Below, piece by piece: positions 16,005-25,075 of a stretch of 64,000 bases of DNA. This DNA comes from Brucella sp. 21LCYQ03 (GTDB taxonomy: Bacteria > Pseudomonadota > Alphaproteobacteria > Rhizobiales > Rhizobiaceae). A model generated the notes under the pieces. The model worked only from the letters and a program-made list of their open reading frames with translations, ran no database searches and had not been told where the DNA came from. The DNA lies in the NCBI RefSeq assembly GCF_023554105.1, contig NZ_JAMJWE010000012.1, positions 62,001 through 126,000 of the forward strand. Direction: 5' to 3'. The translations under genes were made by a program, and so were the position numbers. Numbering within the stretch: position 1 is the first letter of the stretch; each line of letters begins with the position of its first letter.

Positions 16005-17009
16005 TCAGGCGGCAATAGCCAGGCGTTCGCCTGCGAGGCTTTCAATCGCAGACAGTCTTTGCTCATGGGAAACAGCAGGGAACTCGAGTACAAACTCTTT
16101 AACCCCATATTGCGCGTGCAATTCGTCGAGCTTCTGCTTCACCTGCTTTGCAGAACCTGAAATCACGCTTGGATTCTTCTCCTCGACACGATAATCAGTC
16201 TCACCAGCCTGCCGCGCAAACTCCGCGGCCGCCTCCGGTGTGCCTACTGAAACAGATACACCCGACGCCAGATGGACTTTAAAAATCTTTATTTTACTGA
16301 CAGCCGCATCGACGTCGTCTTTGCTTTCAGCCACCACTGCGCCCAATGCCAAGACCGGCACTTTGCCGGTCGCATCACGATAGACGTCAAAGGTTTTCTG
16401 CAGATTGGCGGTATCGCCGTTGAGATGGCCTGCATAAACAAAATCCCAGCCTGAACGAGCGGCGAGCAACGCGCTATCAGGGCTTGCACCAAGCACAAAT
16501 TTTTCGGCAGGAACCTGCGGCTTCGGCGTTGCTGCCAGCCCTTCGAATGGCCCCGAGGCAATCCTTTCGCCGCCAAGAAACGCACTGAGTTGCTCAATCT
16601 TGCTGTTAAAATCGAGCCGCTTTTCGCCACCGAGCTCCTGCTGCAAAGCCTTGGTTGATAGCGGCAACCCACCCGGCGCTTTACCAACGCCAAGATCGAC
16701 GCGCCCCTTCCCGAGTGCTGCAAGCAGATTGAAATTCTCGGCAACCTTATAAGGGCTGTAATGCTGAAGCATCACACCGCCAGAGCCAATTCTTATGCGC
16801 CTGGTCAACGCCAGTAGATAAGACACAAGAACTTCTGGCGATGGTCCGGCTAACTCATCTGCATGATGATGCTCCGCCACCCAGAAACGCTTATACCCAG
16901 CCTTCTCTGCCGCTTGCGCATAAGACACCGTATTTCCGAGCGCGGCCTCGGCAGATCCTGCCGGTATCACAACAGGGCTCTTGTCGAGAAGGCTTAATTG
17001 ATAACGCAT
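16005..17009 (-). CDS. Luciferase-like flavin-dependent oxidoreductase (MsnO8 family, YtmO-like)
   Basis: The 334-residue protein begins MRYQLSLLDKSPV, the typical start of the MsnO8 luciferase-like family. Further marks are FWVAEHHHADELAGPSPEVL, RIRIGSGGVMLQHYSPYKVAENF and LGVGKAPGG. I chose ATG 17009, preceded by CGGA; another ATG at 17027 has no ribosome binding site. YtmO of the Bacillus ytmI operon is of this family, which strengthens the operon comparison. The exact substrate is unknown, but it probably uses FMNH2 on a sulfur compound. It is the first gene of the operon. Confidence 0.9.
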   Translation of the reverse strand: MRYQLSLLDKSPVVIPAGSAEAALGNTVSYAQAAEKAGYKRFWVAEHHHADELAGPSPEVLVSYLLALTRRIRIGSGGVMLQHYSPYKVAENFNLLAALGKGRVDLGVGKAPGGLPLSTKALQQELGGEKRLDFNSKIEQLSAFLGGERIASGPFEGLAATPKPQVPAEKFVLGASPDSALLAARSGWDFVYAGHLNGDTANLQKTFDVYRDATGKVPVLALGAVVAESKDDVDAAVSKIKIFKVHLASGVSVSVGTPEAAAEFARQAGETDYRVEEKNPSVISGSAKQVKQKLDELHAQYGVKEFVLEFPAVSHEQRLSAIESLAGERLAIAA

Positions 17010-17152
17010 AAACGCATCCGCTTTCATTGAGAAATTGAAATCGCCTGAATGTGAACAGGCAGAGCCTTCCCATTATGTGAAGCACATAGATGCGATCAGC
17101 CGAGCATATTTTCCCGGCTCCTGCATAAAATCTCAAAGATTAGTCGACTGAA

Positions 17153-17158
17153 ATTATA
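17153..17158 (-). promoter_or_regulatory. Candidate -10 element for the organosulfur operon; 17010-17467 gap
   Basis: The minus strand shows TATAAT at 17158-17153, about 145 bases before the first operon gene. No clear -35 is seen at the right distance, so an activator may be needed. The remaining gap up to 17467 holds a 90-codon plus-strand frame (17163-17435) without recognisable features, which I do not call as a gene. Confidence 0.3.
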
Positions 17159-17467
17159 GGATTTGAGGCAAATTAATTCTTTACCGCGTGGCTATTTTAA
17201 AACCCGGTTCTGCACTTTCAGCTTACGTCTATTATGTAGTATTGGAGATCAGAACCTTCAAATAATGCATTTGGATAGTAGCTGGCCAGAGTCGACAATG
17301 TTCGAGACTTTAGCAGCTCTAAATCCGTTGCACCTCATGGCGCAACCTCGACCCGAGAAGGCAATTCAGATCCGGCAGACCAACACAAATCATGTGTGCA
17401 ATCTCAGCTTACTGGTACTGTCAAAGCGATTCTAATTTATAGACGCTCGGTGCTCGGTTTTTTAAAA

Positions 17468-18793
17468 TTAAAATTCAGCGACCTTGCCCCATACACTTCG
17501 GCTTAGACGTTCAGGCTTATAGGGATTTGGGTCAACAATTGGCTCTCGACCCAAAATAACATCAGCAATCATATGTCCTGCACCGGGGCCAATACCGAAG
17601 CCGTGTCCGCTGAAACCTGCCGCAAGAATGAATCCTGGAACTGTTTCAATCTCACCAATCGCCGGCACTCCGTCCGGGGTGCTATCGATGTAACCTGCCC
17701 AGCGGTTGGCAATCGGTATTCTGGCAAGCTCTGGCAGCAGATCGCACGCTCTTTTATATGTAAGGCTGATCTGTCCCTCATCCGGTTTCGGATTGAGAAT
17801 ACGATTTCGTTCCATCGGCGTGATCTTGTCGAGCGACCATTTGCTCAGCGTTTCGTGGTCAGAACACCAACCCTGAACACCACCCGGTGCAAGGCTTCTC
17901 CAGCGACGCGTGAACATCGGGATGAATTCGCGGCTGAACCGCAATTGCTGCGGTGTCACATCCACACGCGCCTTACCGCTGATCGCGAGCGTATAACCGC
18001 CATCATGGCGTCGCGTCAGCGATACCTGCGAAGTATGTAATGCATCCGGCAACCCAACGGCACCCGGCGCGACGGATAAGATTGATGCCCGGACCGCAGC
18101 CTGCGGAAAGCGAATACCAAGCTGATTGCAGAAAGACGATGCCCATGCGCCACCCGCCATCACCACCGTTTTAGTCTGAATAGTGCCTGCTTCAGTGACA
18201 ACACCACTGACACGACCACCGCTCAATTCAAGGCCACGCGCCGCACAATTCTGATGCACTGTTCCACCAGCAGCCATAATACCGCGTGCTACAACAGGAA
18301 CTGCGCGTGAGGGATCTGCAATCCCGTCGGTTGGTGAGAAAACGCCACCTTTCCACGCACGTCCCGTTGCGCTCCCACGTTCAGCCGCTTCAGAAGCACT
18401 CAACATATGGGTCGTGACACCAACAGATTTCGCAAAATCGCGCCAACGCGCCCAGCCCGCAATTTCCGCTTCGTCCTGTGAAAGATAAAGCAGCCCACAG
18501 CGCTTAAAACCGGCATCTTCGCCGGTTTCCTCTGCAATCTTATCCCAGAGATCAAGGCTTTTGGTTGCCATAGGAAGTTCGCGTGCATCGCGATTTTGCT
18601 GACGGCACCAGCCCCAATTGCGGCTAGACTGTTCAGCGGCAATCCGTCCCTTTTCAACCAGTGCGGCCTTTACACCGCTACGCGCGAGGTAATAGGCGGT
18701 GAATACACCAACCACGCCACCACCAATAACGACAACATCGGCCTCTTTTGGCAGAGTTGAGCTTGTTTCGATGTGCAATAATGGTGCAGACAT
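17468..18793 (-). CDS. FAD-dependent amino acid oxidoreductase, DadA-like
   Basis: The 441-residue flavoprotein starts at ATG 18793 after GGAG. The dinucleotide-binding motif VVVIGGGVVGVFTAYYLA is near residue 20, and the C-terminal FAD contact is GFSGHGFGIGPGAG. It belongs to the D-amino acid oxidase / glycine oxidase superfamily. It is a clear paralogue of the gene at 48605, sharing RNWGW near the FAD motif and the C-terminal stretch. Likely substrates are D- or N-substituted amino acids. The divergent Lrp-type gene at 19032 probably regulates it, as Lrp-like regulators do for dadA in several proteobacteria. Confidence 0.88.
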   Translation of the reverse strand: MSAPLLHIETSSTLPKEADVVVIGGGVVGVFTAYYLARSGVKAALVEKGRIAAEQSSRNWGWCRQQNRDARELPMATKSLDLWDKIAEETGEDAGFKRCGLLYLSQDEAEIAGWARWRDFAKSVGVTTHMLSASEAAERGSATGRAWKGGVFSPTDGIADPSRAVPVVARGIMAAGGTVHQNCAARGLELSGGRVSGVVTEAGTIQTKTVVMAGGAWASSFCNQLGIRFPQAAVRASILSVAPGAVGLPDALHTSQVSLTRRHDGGYTLAISGKARVDVTPQQLRFSREFIPMFTRRWRSLAPGGVQGWCSDHETLSKWSLDKITPMERNRILNPKPDEGQISLTYKRACDLLPELARIPIANRWAGYIDSTPDGVPAIGEIETVPGFILAAGFSGHGFGIGPGAGHMIADVILGREPIVDPNPYKPERLSRSVWGKVAEF

Positions 18794-19031
18794 GTGCAGG
18801 ACTCCAGTGTTTCGCATATCCTAATCCCGCTAGCACAAAGGCGTGCATCGGAGTTTGCATTTACACAGAATTTCATATGGTTTGCTAAGGTTCTGACAGG
18901 CGATTATAGCGTTGAAAGCATGTCTGCTGTGCATGAGAACTGAATTGAGAAAACCATAAGGCGCACGATTGCAGCTTGGAACGAAAAAGATAATAATCCG
19001 AAATCAGCATACCGAATGAGTGGTCTTACCT

Positions 19032-19514
19032 ATGAAGCTCGACAAAATTGACATCCGAATTCTATCCGAAATGCAAAAGAACGGGCGGATAACCAATGTC
19101 GAACTTGCAGAGCTCGTTAACCTATCGCCAAGCCCGTGTTTGATGCGGGTTAAAAAACTTCAGTCTGAAGGTTTCATCACCGGATATTCTGCACAAATCA
19201 ATGTGTCAAAGCTCGGTCAGACACTGACAGTCTTCACCGAGGTCACACTCAAGAACCACCGGCAAATAGATTTTGCGCGTTTTCTGGCGACAGTTGAGAA
19301 GATCGATTCCGTTATCGAGTGCCATCTCGTATCCGGCGGCTACGATTATCTGGTGAAATTTGTTACGGCTGGAATTGCCGAATATCAGACAATCATGGAA
19401 CGTCTGATCGACATGGATGTCGGCATAGACAAATATTTCAGTTTCGTCGTGCTTAAATCACCGATTGTAAAATCACATCTCCCGCTCGACGTGATGTTCA
19501 CGGAACAAAGCTAA
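19032..19514 (+). CDS. Lrp/AsnC family transcriptional regulator
   Basis: The 160-residue protein starts at ATG 19032 (MKLDKIDIRILSEMQ), the normal family start; a GTG at 19020 is in frame. The helix-turn-helix TNVELAELVNLSPSPCLMRVKKL covers about residues 20-42. It is followed by the RAM effector domain with VIECHLVSGGYDYLVKF. Such regulators respond to amino acids. It is divergent from the DadA-like oxidase and convergent with the dipeptide-type transporter operon, and may control either or both. Confidence 0.93.
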   Translation: MKLDKIDIRILSEMQKNGRITNVELAELVNLSPSPCLMRVKKLQSEGFITGYSAQINVSKLGQTLTVFTEVTLKNHRQIDFARFLATVEKIDSVIECHLVSGGYDYLVKFVTAGIAEYQTIMERLIDMDVGIDKYFSFVVLKSPIVKSHLPLDVMFTEQS

Positions 19515-19523
19515 AACATACCA

Positions 19524-19556
19524 CTGAACAGGGGGGAGCTGGCTCCCACTGTTCAG
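19524..19556. terminator. Bidirectional terminator hairpin
   Basis: CTGAACAG (19524-19531) pairs with CTGTTCAG (19549-19556), with an inner GGGAGC/GCTCCC stem. It lies between convergent genes ending at 19514 and 19572 and has no long T run. Confidence 0.6.
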
Positions 19557-19571
19557 AGTGCTTCGTAAAAC

Positions 19572-21233
19572 TCAGTTTTTGGTGAACTCACGAACCAATT
19601 CAGGGTCTTGCTGCAAACCATCGAGCCAGCTCGTGTCAAGTTTTGGCACCGAAGAGAACAACAGCCGCGAATACGGGTGGCTGGCGGCAGCGCCCATCAT
19701 AGCAGGACTGAGTTGCTCGACCTTCTTGCCAGCATACATCACCACAACCTCGTCGCAGATCGCGCGAACCGTGGAAAGATCGTGACTGATGAAGAGGTAA
19801 GATAGCGATAACTCGCGTTGCAGTTCTTTCAACAGATCGATAATGGCCGCAGCGACCACTGTATCCAGTGCCGATGTGATCTCATCGCAGATGATCATCT
19901 TAGGGTCAGCGGCCAAAGCCCGCGCTAAATTAATGCGCTGTTTCTGCCCGCCGGAAAGCTCGCCCGGTCTGCGGTAGCGCATATTACGCGGTATCCGCAC
20001 CATATCAAGCAATTGGTCGACCCTGGCTTCGCGGCTTTTTTTGTCCATGCCATGATAGAATGACAGTGGACGCGCCAGAATTTCGGCAATCGATTTGGTC
20101 GGGTTGAGCGCAGTATCCGCGAACTGGAACACGATCTGCAATTCACGCAATTGGTCGCGACTGCGTTGACGCAGATCGCTTGGCATTTCCTCGCCTTCAA
20201 ACACGATCTTACCGCTTGCGGCAGGCAAAATGCCTGCAATCACCCGCGCAAGCGTGGACTTGCCACAGCCAGACTCTCCGATAATCCCAAGATTCTGCCC
20301 GCGTGAGAGTTCAAGGCTGACATGATCGACTGCGATCATAGCCGGTTGGCCGGATTTACCAACCATACCATAACCGGCCACAACCTTATCCACGGCGAGC
20401 AGCGGAGTTGGCTTTTCTACCACAGCGGTTTCTGGTCGTGCATGAAGCACAGGCTCGAAGGCCGCAAGAAGTTCTTTGGTGTAGGGATGCTGCGGGTTGT
20501 GCAATATCTCTTGCGTAGAACCGACTTCCTGAATTTCACCGCCTTTAAGCACGACAATACGATCCGCTATCTGCGCAACCACCGCCAGATCATGCGAGAC
20601 ATAAACGCCTGCGATGTGCTTCTTTTTCATCACCGATTTGAAAGCACGCAGAACTTCTATCTGGGTCGTTACATCAAGCGCAGTTGTCGGCTCATCAAAG
20701 ATAACAAGCTTTGGATCACCAATAAGCGCCATTGCGGCTGAAAGGCGCTGCAACTGCCCGCCAGAGACCTGATGCGGATAGCGATCGCCGATTGTCTCAG
20801 GATTGGGCAGAGCCAGTGCTTTGAACAGCTCGATGGCTTTCTTACGTGCTTCCTCCTTGGACATCAGCTTGTGGATTTTGGTCACCTCAATGACCTGATC
20901 CATAATGCGATGCGCAGGATTAAAGGATGCTGCGGCACTTTGCGGAACATAAGAGACTTCAGTGCCGCGCTTCTTTGAGCGTTTACGCTCCGATAGCGTA
21001 ACGATATCCTGACCGCCAACAGCAATACTACCATCCACAATACGGCAGCCCGGACGGGTATAGCCCATCAGCGTCAATGCAATCGTTGTCTTGCCAGAAC
21101 CACTTTCGCCAATCAGCGCGACGATTTCACCTTGTTCTATTTGAAAACTCACATCGCGGATAATCTCGACGTTACGGCCGGAGTCAGTCTTGGCATCCAC
21201 GCGAAGGTTTTTGATCTCAACAAGATTGCTCAT
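19572..21233 (-). CDS. Dipeptide-type ABC transporter, double ATPase (DppD-DppF fusion)
   Basis: The 553-residue protein carries two complete ATPase domains. The first has Walker A GESGSGKTT and signature VSGGQLQRLSAAMAL. The second has GESGCGKSTLAR, signature LSGGQKQRINLARALA and Walker B MIICDEITSALD. Two-ATPase fusions are common in the peptide/opine/nickel class of importers. Its ATG directly follows the stop of the DppC-like permease gene. It powers the uptake system encoded by 21234-24749. Confidence 0.94.
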   Translation of the reverse strand: MSNLVEIKNLRVDAKTDSGRNVEIIRDVSFQIEQGEIVALIGESGSGKTTIALTLMGYTRPGCRIVDGSIAVGGQDIVTLSERKRSKKRGTEVSYVPQSAAASFNPAHRIMDQVIEVTKIHKLMSKEEARKKAIELFKALALPNPETIGDRYPHQVSGGQLQRLSAAMALIGDPKLVIFDEPTTALDVTTQIEVLRAFKSVMKKKHIAGVYVSHDLAVVAQIADRIVVLKGGEIQEVGSTQEILHNPQHPYTKELLAAFEPVLHARPETAVVEKPTPLLAVDKVVAGYGMVGKSGQPAMIAVDHVSLELSRGQNLGIIGESGCGKSTLARVIAGILPAASGKIVFEGEEMPSDLRQRSRDQLRELQIVFQFADTALNPTKSIAEILARPLSFYHGMDKKSREARVDQLLDMVRIPRNMRYRRPGELSGGQKQRINLARALAADPKMIICDEITSALDTVVAAAIIDLLKELQRELSLSYLFISHDLSTVRAICDEVVVMYAGKKVEQLSPAMMGAAASHPYSRLLFSSVPKLDTSWLDGLQQDPELVREFTKN

Positions 21234-22091
21234 TCATTCGCTCCTGTCGCGGATCTTCTGCGGGAGATTGTCGATCAGCAGATTAACGCTGATGGTAAGG
21301 CTCGCAATGGCAATCGATGGAAACACGACCGCAGGCGCTGCAAAGGACAGCCCGCCGATGTTTTCTTTAACCAGTGCGCCCCAGTCGGCAAATGGTGGCT
21401 GAACGCCCAGACCAAGAAACGACATGCTCGACAACAACAACACGATAAACACAAAACGCAGACCAAAATCAGCCAACACAGGTCCGATAATGCCGGGCAG
21501 AATTTCCGAACGGATGAGATAGCCGATCTTCTCGCCGCGTGCCCGTGCAACCGTCACATAATCCATCGTGTTAATGTTGATCGCCAAGGCGCGCGCAAAG
21601 CGATAGCTGCCCGGCGTGTAGATCACAGCCATGGTAATGATCAGGATCGGTATGGATGAACCGACGCCTGCAACGATAACCAGCGCGAGAATTTTGCTTG
21701 GGATAGATGTTAAAGCATCAAGAAAACGGCTGAGTGCGGAGTCAAGCCAGCCACCAATGACAGCTGCGGTCATGCCGAGTGTGACGCCAAAAAAGCAAGC
21801 CAAAAACACGGCAGCAAGCGAGATGCCAACTGTGAAACGCGCGCCATAGATAATGCGCGAGAGCATATCGCGGCCAAGATAATCGGTCCCGAGCGGGAAC
21901 TGCGCACTCATCGGGCCGAAGAAGTCGAAATCGACAATCTCACCAATTGGATGCGGTGCTATCCACGGTGCAAAGATTGCAACAACTGCCCATCCAAAAA
22001 TAATCAGGAAGGAAACAGCGCCAACCAGATTAACCCGATAGCCGAAACGCGGGGACTTTGCCTTTCGCTGGTTTGAAACGGAAGCAGTCAT
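21234..22091 (-). CDS. Dipeptide-type ABC permease, DppC-like
   Basis: The 285-residue protein has a first membrane segment (LVGAVSFLIIFGWAVVAIFAPW) followed by the DppC-type stretch GTDYLGRDMLSRIIYGARF. Further segments and the cytoplasmic loop VARARGEKIGYLIRSEILP contact the ATPase. It forms the channel together with the gene at 22094, which ends two bases upstream of its start. The substrate is unknown; peptides, opines and amine derivatives are all carried by this class. Confidence 0.93.
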   Translation of the reverse strand: MTASVSNQRKAKSPRFGYRVNLVGAVSFLIIFGWAVVAIFAPWIAPHPIGEIVDFDFFGPMSAQFPLGTDYLGRDMLSRIIYGARFTVGISLAAVFLACFFGVTLGMTAAVIGGWLDSALSRFLDALTSIPSKILALVIVAGVGSSIPILIITMAVIYTPGSYRFARALAININTMDYVTVARARGEKIGYLIRSEILPGIIGPVLADFGLRFVFIVLLLSSMSFLGLGVQPPFADWGALVKENIGGLSFAAPAVVFPSIAIASLTISVNLLIDNLPQKIRDRSE

Positions 22092-22093
22092 GA

Positions 22094-23050
22094 TTATCGC
22101 AGCCTCGGGTTGGAAACGATAGCAATCAGATCAGCTATCGTGATGAGCAGAAGATAGCCAAAGCAGAAGATCATCGCGCAGGTCTGGATCAGAGGCAGAT
22201 CGCGCGTCGCAACCGCATCAAGCATGAGCTTGGCTATGCCGGGATAATTGAAGATAGTTTCCACGATGATCACGCCGCCCAGCAGATAAGACAGCGAGAG
22301 CGCAACCGCATTGACGATTGGTCCGAGCGCATTGGGAAGCGCATGGACAACAACCATTCGGCTGCGTGAAGCGCCTTTGAGCAATGCCATTTCAACATAG
22401 GGCGTGTTGAGTGTCTCAAGGACTGCTGCACGTGTCATGCGGATCATTTGTGCCGAAATAACAAAGCTCAGCGTGATGACCGGCATCGCAAAAACCTTGA
22501 GAAGCCCCCAGAACGATGTCACTTCATTGGCCATCGACAGGGCTGGCAACCAGCCGAGATAAACTGCAAACACGATTACCGCGATAGTTGCGACCATGAA
22601 TTCTGGCACAGAGATGACCGAAATCGTAATAATCGAAACAACGCGATCATAGATCGTTCCGCGCATAATTGCGGCAGTAATGCCGAGAAACAAGGCAATC
22701 GGCACCGATATTGCGGCCGTCACACCGGCAAGCTTCAACGAATTGACGAGACGGTTGCCGATCAAATCAGAAATCGGAACATTGTTGACGTAGGAAACGC
22801 CAAGATCACCGCGCAGCAGGTTTCCAAGCCAATAAAGAAAGCGCAGGAAAGCGGGCTGATCAAGGTTCATCGCATGGCGAAGCCCGGCAACAGCCTCAGG
22901 TGTAGCCGCCTGCCCCAGAAGAATTTCAGCCACATCACCAGGAAGCATCGCTGTCGCAAAGAAAATCGTGAACGCAACAATCAGAAGCGTAACAGCAGCA
23001 ACGACGAGGCGTTTGGCAATGAGATTCAGCAGAGGCGACTTCATGGTCAT
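22094..23050 (-). CDS. Dipeptide-type ABC permease, DppB-like
   Basis: The 318-residue protein begins with one membrane segment (LVVAAVTLLIVAFTIFFATAML), followed by PGDVAEILLGQAATPEAV and LRGDLGVSYVNN, both typical of DppB-like permeases. The coupling loop is LKGASRSRMVVVHALPNAL. The start is placed at ATG 23050; ATG 23044 and TTG 23056 are alternatives and none has a strong ribosome binding site. It pairs with the DppC-like permease downstream. Confidence 0.93.
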   Translation of the reverse strand: MTMKSPLLNLIAKRLVVAAVTLLIVAFTIFFATAMLPGDVAEILLGQAATPEAVAGLRHAMNLDQPAFLRFLYWLGNLLRGDLGVSYVNNVPISDLIGNRLVNSLKLAGVTAAISVPIALFLGITAAIMRGTIYDRVVSIITISVISVPEFMVATIAVIVFAVYLGWLPALSMANEVTSFWGLLKVFAMPVITLSFVISAQMIRMTRAAVLETLNTPYVEMALLKGASRSRMVVVHALPNALGPIVNAVALSLSYLLGGVIIVETIFNYPGIAKLMLDAVATRDLPLIQTCAMIFCFGYLLLITIADLIAIVSNPRLR

Positions 23051-23080
23051 GCGCAACCCAATAGTTGGGGGAAACGATCA

Positions 23081-23110
23081 GTTCGGGCAAAATCGATGCT
23101 TTGCCCGAAC
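23081..23110 (-). other. Perfect hairpin between binding protein and permease genes
   Basis: GTTCGGGCAAA (23081-23091) pairs with TTTGCCCGAAC (23100-23110), 11 bp with an eight-base loop. It lies just after the binding protein gene. It probably protects that mRNA or reduces read-through into the permease genes. Confidence 0.6.
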
Positions 23111-23138
23111 CCGAAAAGCGAGGTTACCTGACGAAAGG

Positions 23139-24749
23139 TCAGGCTTCCAGCCATGCATGCTCGGCAAATGTATAGCCCATCATGCCGCCAAGCGGATTTG
23201 GCTCAAGGCCATTCAGCTTCGGTGAAATCGCATCAACATTGGACATGAAAACCGGGATGACCGTTCCGGCCTCATTGGAAACCATGGCCTGCATGTCGCC
23301 ATAGATTGCCTTACGCTTTGCTTCGTCAAGCGAACCACGGGCTTCGAGCAACATAGAGTCGAATTTCTCCGACTTGTACTGGCTTTCATTCCATGGAGCA
23401 TCAGTCTTATAGAGCAGCGAGAACAGAATATCCGGTGTCGGACGAGCATTGATATTGCCGTAATGGACCGGATCTTTCAGCCAATGGTTCGACCAGTAGC
23501 CATCCGACGGCACGCGATCAATGGTGATCTTCTGGCCGATTGTCGAAGCTGCCTGCTGGAGAACCATAGCATAATCAAGCGATGACGATGCGGCTTCTGC
23601 AGCTGTGATGCGGATTTCCTGATTAAGCATACCGGCTTTCTCAAGCAACGACTTTGCGCGTTCAGGATCAAACTCGCGCTGCTTAAGCTCTGCATTGTGA
23701 TATTTGCTGGTCGCTGGAACCGGATGATCATTCGCTATTTCAGCAAGACCGCGCAGCACGGATTTCTGAATAACTTCGCGATTGGTCAGATATTTCAGCG
23801 CTTCAGCAACGCCAGCCTTATCGCCCGGAGTCAAATCAAGACGAACATTGAGGTTAGTATAGGTGCCGAGCTTCGAGATGAAGAGCTTTGCAGCTGGGTT
23901 ATTTTCAAGCACGCGCAGCGAACGCGGATTGAGGTTCGCGCCGAGGTGAATATCTCCCGAAAGCACCGCATTCATACGCGCGCTTTCGTCAGAGATTGCA
24001 AAGAATTCAAACGAGTCGAGATGTGGGCCGTTGTTCTTCCAATAGTTCTCGTTACGCGCCGCCATTGAGCGCACACCCGGCTGGAATTCCTTACAAACAA
24101 ATGGACCTGTTCCATTGCCCTTGGAGAAATCAGTCGTACCGTCTGCGACGATCATGAAATGATGCAGTGCCAGAATTGTTGGCAAATCGGCATTCGCATC
24201 TTGAAGCGTGATCTCAACGGTTGTGTCATCAACCTTCTTCACACCCGTAATCTGCTTAGCAATCGCATTGACCTTGGAACCAACGGCTGGGTCGAGGTGG
24301 CGATTTATCGAGAAAACGACGTCATCGGCAGTTAGTGACTTGCCGTCATGGAACGTCACACCCTTGCGCAGCTTGACTGTCCAGACCTTCGCATCCGAAC
24401 TTTCAACGCTTTCGGCCAGTTCCATCTCTGTTTCGCCCTGACCATTAAGGAATGTCAGGCGGTTATAGAACGCGCAGCAGCGAACATAATCGGTCGCATT
24501 GGAAGCTTTTGCGGGGTCAAGCGTATCGGCAGTGGAGGCGCTGAAACCAGCAGCCTTGATGAAGCCGCCTTTAACCGGGGTCGCAGCATATGCAGCGGTT
24601 GCACGACCAAGGATTGTCGACCCCGCCGCAACTGCTACACCACCCATAAGCATCATCTGCAGCAATTCACGCCGGGTTGCCCCGCGACGAATTGCATTTT
24701 CAATCATCCGGTCGTCGGAAGAAGTCCAGTTGGTTACCTTCTCGCTCAT
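23139..24749 (-). CDS. Dipeptide-type ABC solute-binding protein (family 5), Tat-exported
   Basis: The 536-residue protein opens with a twin-arginine leader: TRRELLQMMLMGGVAVAAG starts near residue 25 and is followed by an AYAA cleavage region. Such a leader implies export in folded form. The family 5 binding domain follows (VKLRKGVTFHDGKSLTADDVVFSINRHLDP). A good ribosome binding site (AAGGGGAA) precedes ATG 24749. The upstream aminotransferase and acetyltransferase genes suggest an amine- or amino-acid-like ligand; this is inference. Confidence 0.93.
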   Translation of the reverse strand: MSEKVTNWTSSDDRMIENAIRRGATRRELLQMMLMGGVAVAAGSTILGRATAAYAATPVKGGFIKAAGFSASTADTLDPAKASNATDYVRCCAFYNRLTFLNGQGETEMELAESVESSDAKVWTVKLRKGVTFHDGKSLTADDVVFSINRHLDPAVGSKVNAIAKQITGVKKVDDTTVEITLQDANADLPTILALHHFMIVADGTTDFSKGNGTGPFVCKEFQPGVRSMAARNENYWKNNGPHLDSFEFFAISDESARMNAVLSGDIHLGANLNPRSLRVLENNPAAKLFISKLGTYTNLNVRLDLTPGDKAGVAEALKYLTNREVIQKSVLRGLAEIANDHPVPATSKYHNAELKQREFDPERAKSLLEKAGMLNQEIRITAAEAASSSLDYAMVLQQAASTIGQKITIDRVPSDGYWSNHWLKDPVHYGNINARPTPDILFSLLYKTDAPWNESQYKSEKFDSMLLEARGSLDEAKRKAIYGDMQAMVSNEAGTVIPVFMSNVDAISPKLNGLEPNPLGGMMGYTFAEHAWLEA

Positions 24750-25075
24750 GGCAGTTCCCCTTGTTAAAGTTGCATCTGGTGCGCCGGTTTATAGTCACCG
24801 GTTTCACCTTGGGTTCATTGCAGTTTCAGAAATACAGTCGTTAACAACACCTCGTTGCAATGTGAGTTCGAGAGGCTTGTGGGATCGAATTAACCCGGCA
24901 TTTGGCGGGTATAATCCAATGGCTTCGCCTTTTATCCTCATCTTTGGCAGCTCTGACAGTGTGTTACAGAGATGCGCGTAAATTGCGCTGAATTGGTGAA
25001 GAGCAGCAGCATAATATTGCGAATCTCATAAAGTTACGAAATTCTTGCTCGCAACTAAGCTGCTGCTCGTCAAAC
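24750..25075. other. Gap between transporter and aminotransferase genes
   Basis: This 326-base gap holds an inverted repeat, GAGCAGCAGC (25001-25010) with GCTGCTGCTC (25059-25068), 48 bases apart. It lies directly downstream of the aminotransferase stop codon on the minus strand. It may be a transcription end structure, though without a T run. The part next to the binding protein gene probably holds its promoter. No gene was recognised. Confidence 0.3.

Noticed and set aside
17290-17360. Stretch with GTTCGAGAC and paired short segments that suggested a tRNA
   Set aside because: No acceptor stem or anticodon arm can be drawn; chance similarity.
17163-17435. 90-codon plus-strand open frame upstream of the organosulfur operon
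   Set aside because: No ribosome binding site of note, no recognisable domain, and it lies over the operon's promoter region.
25001-25068. GAGCAGCAGC / GCTGCTGCTC inverted repeat as an attachment site or mobile element end
   Set aside because: No transposase or integrase nearby and no target duplication; at most a transcription end structure.
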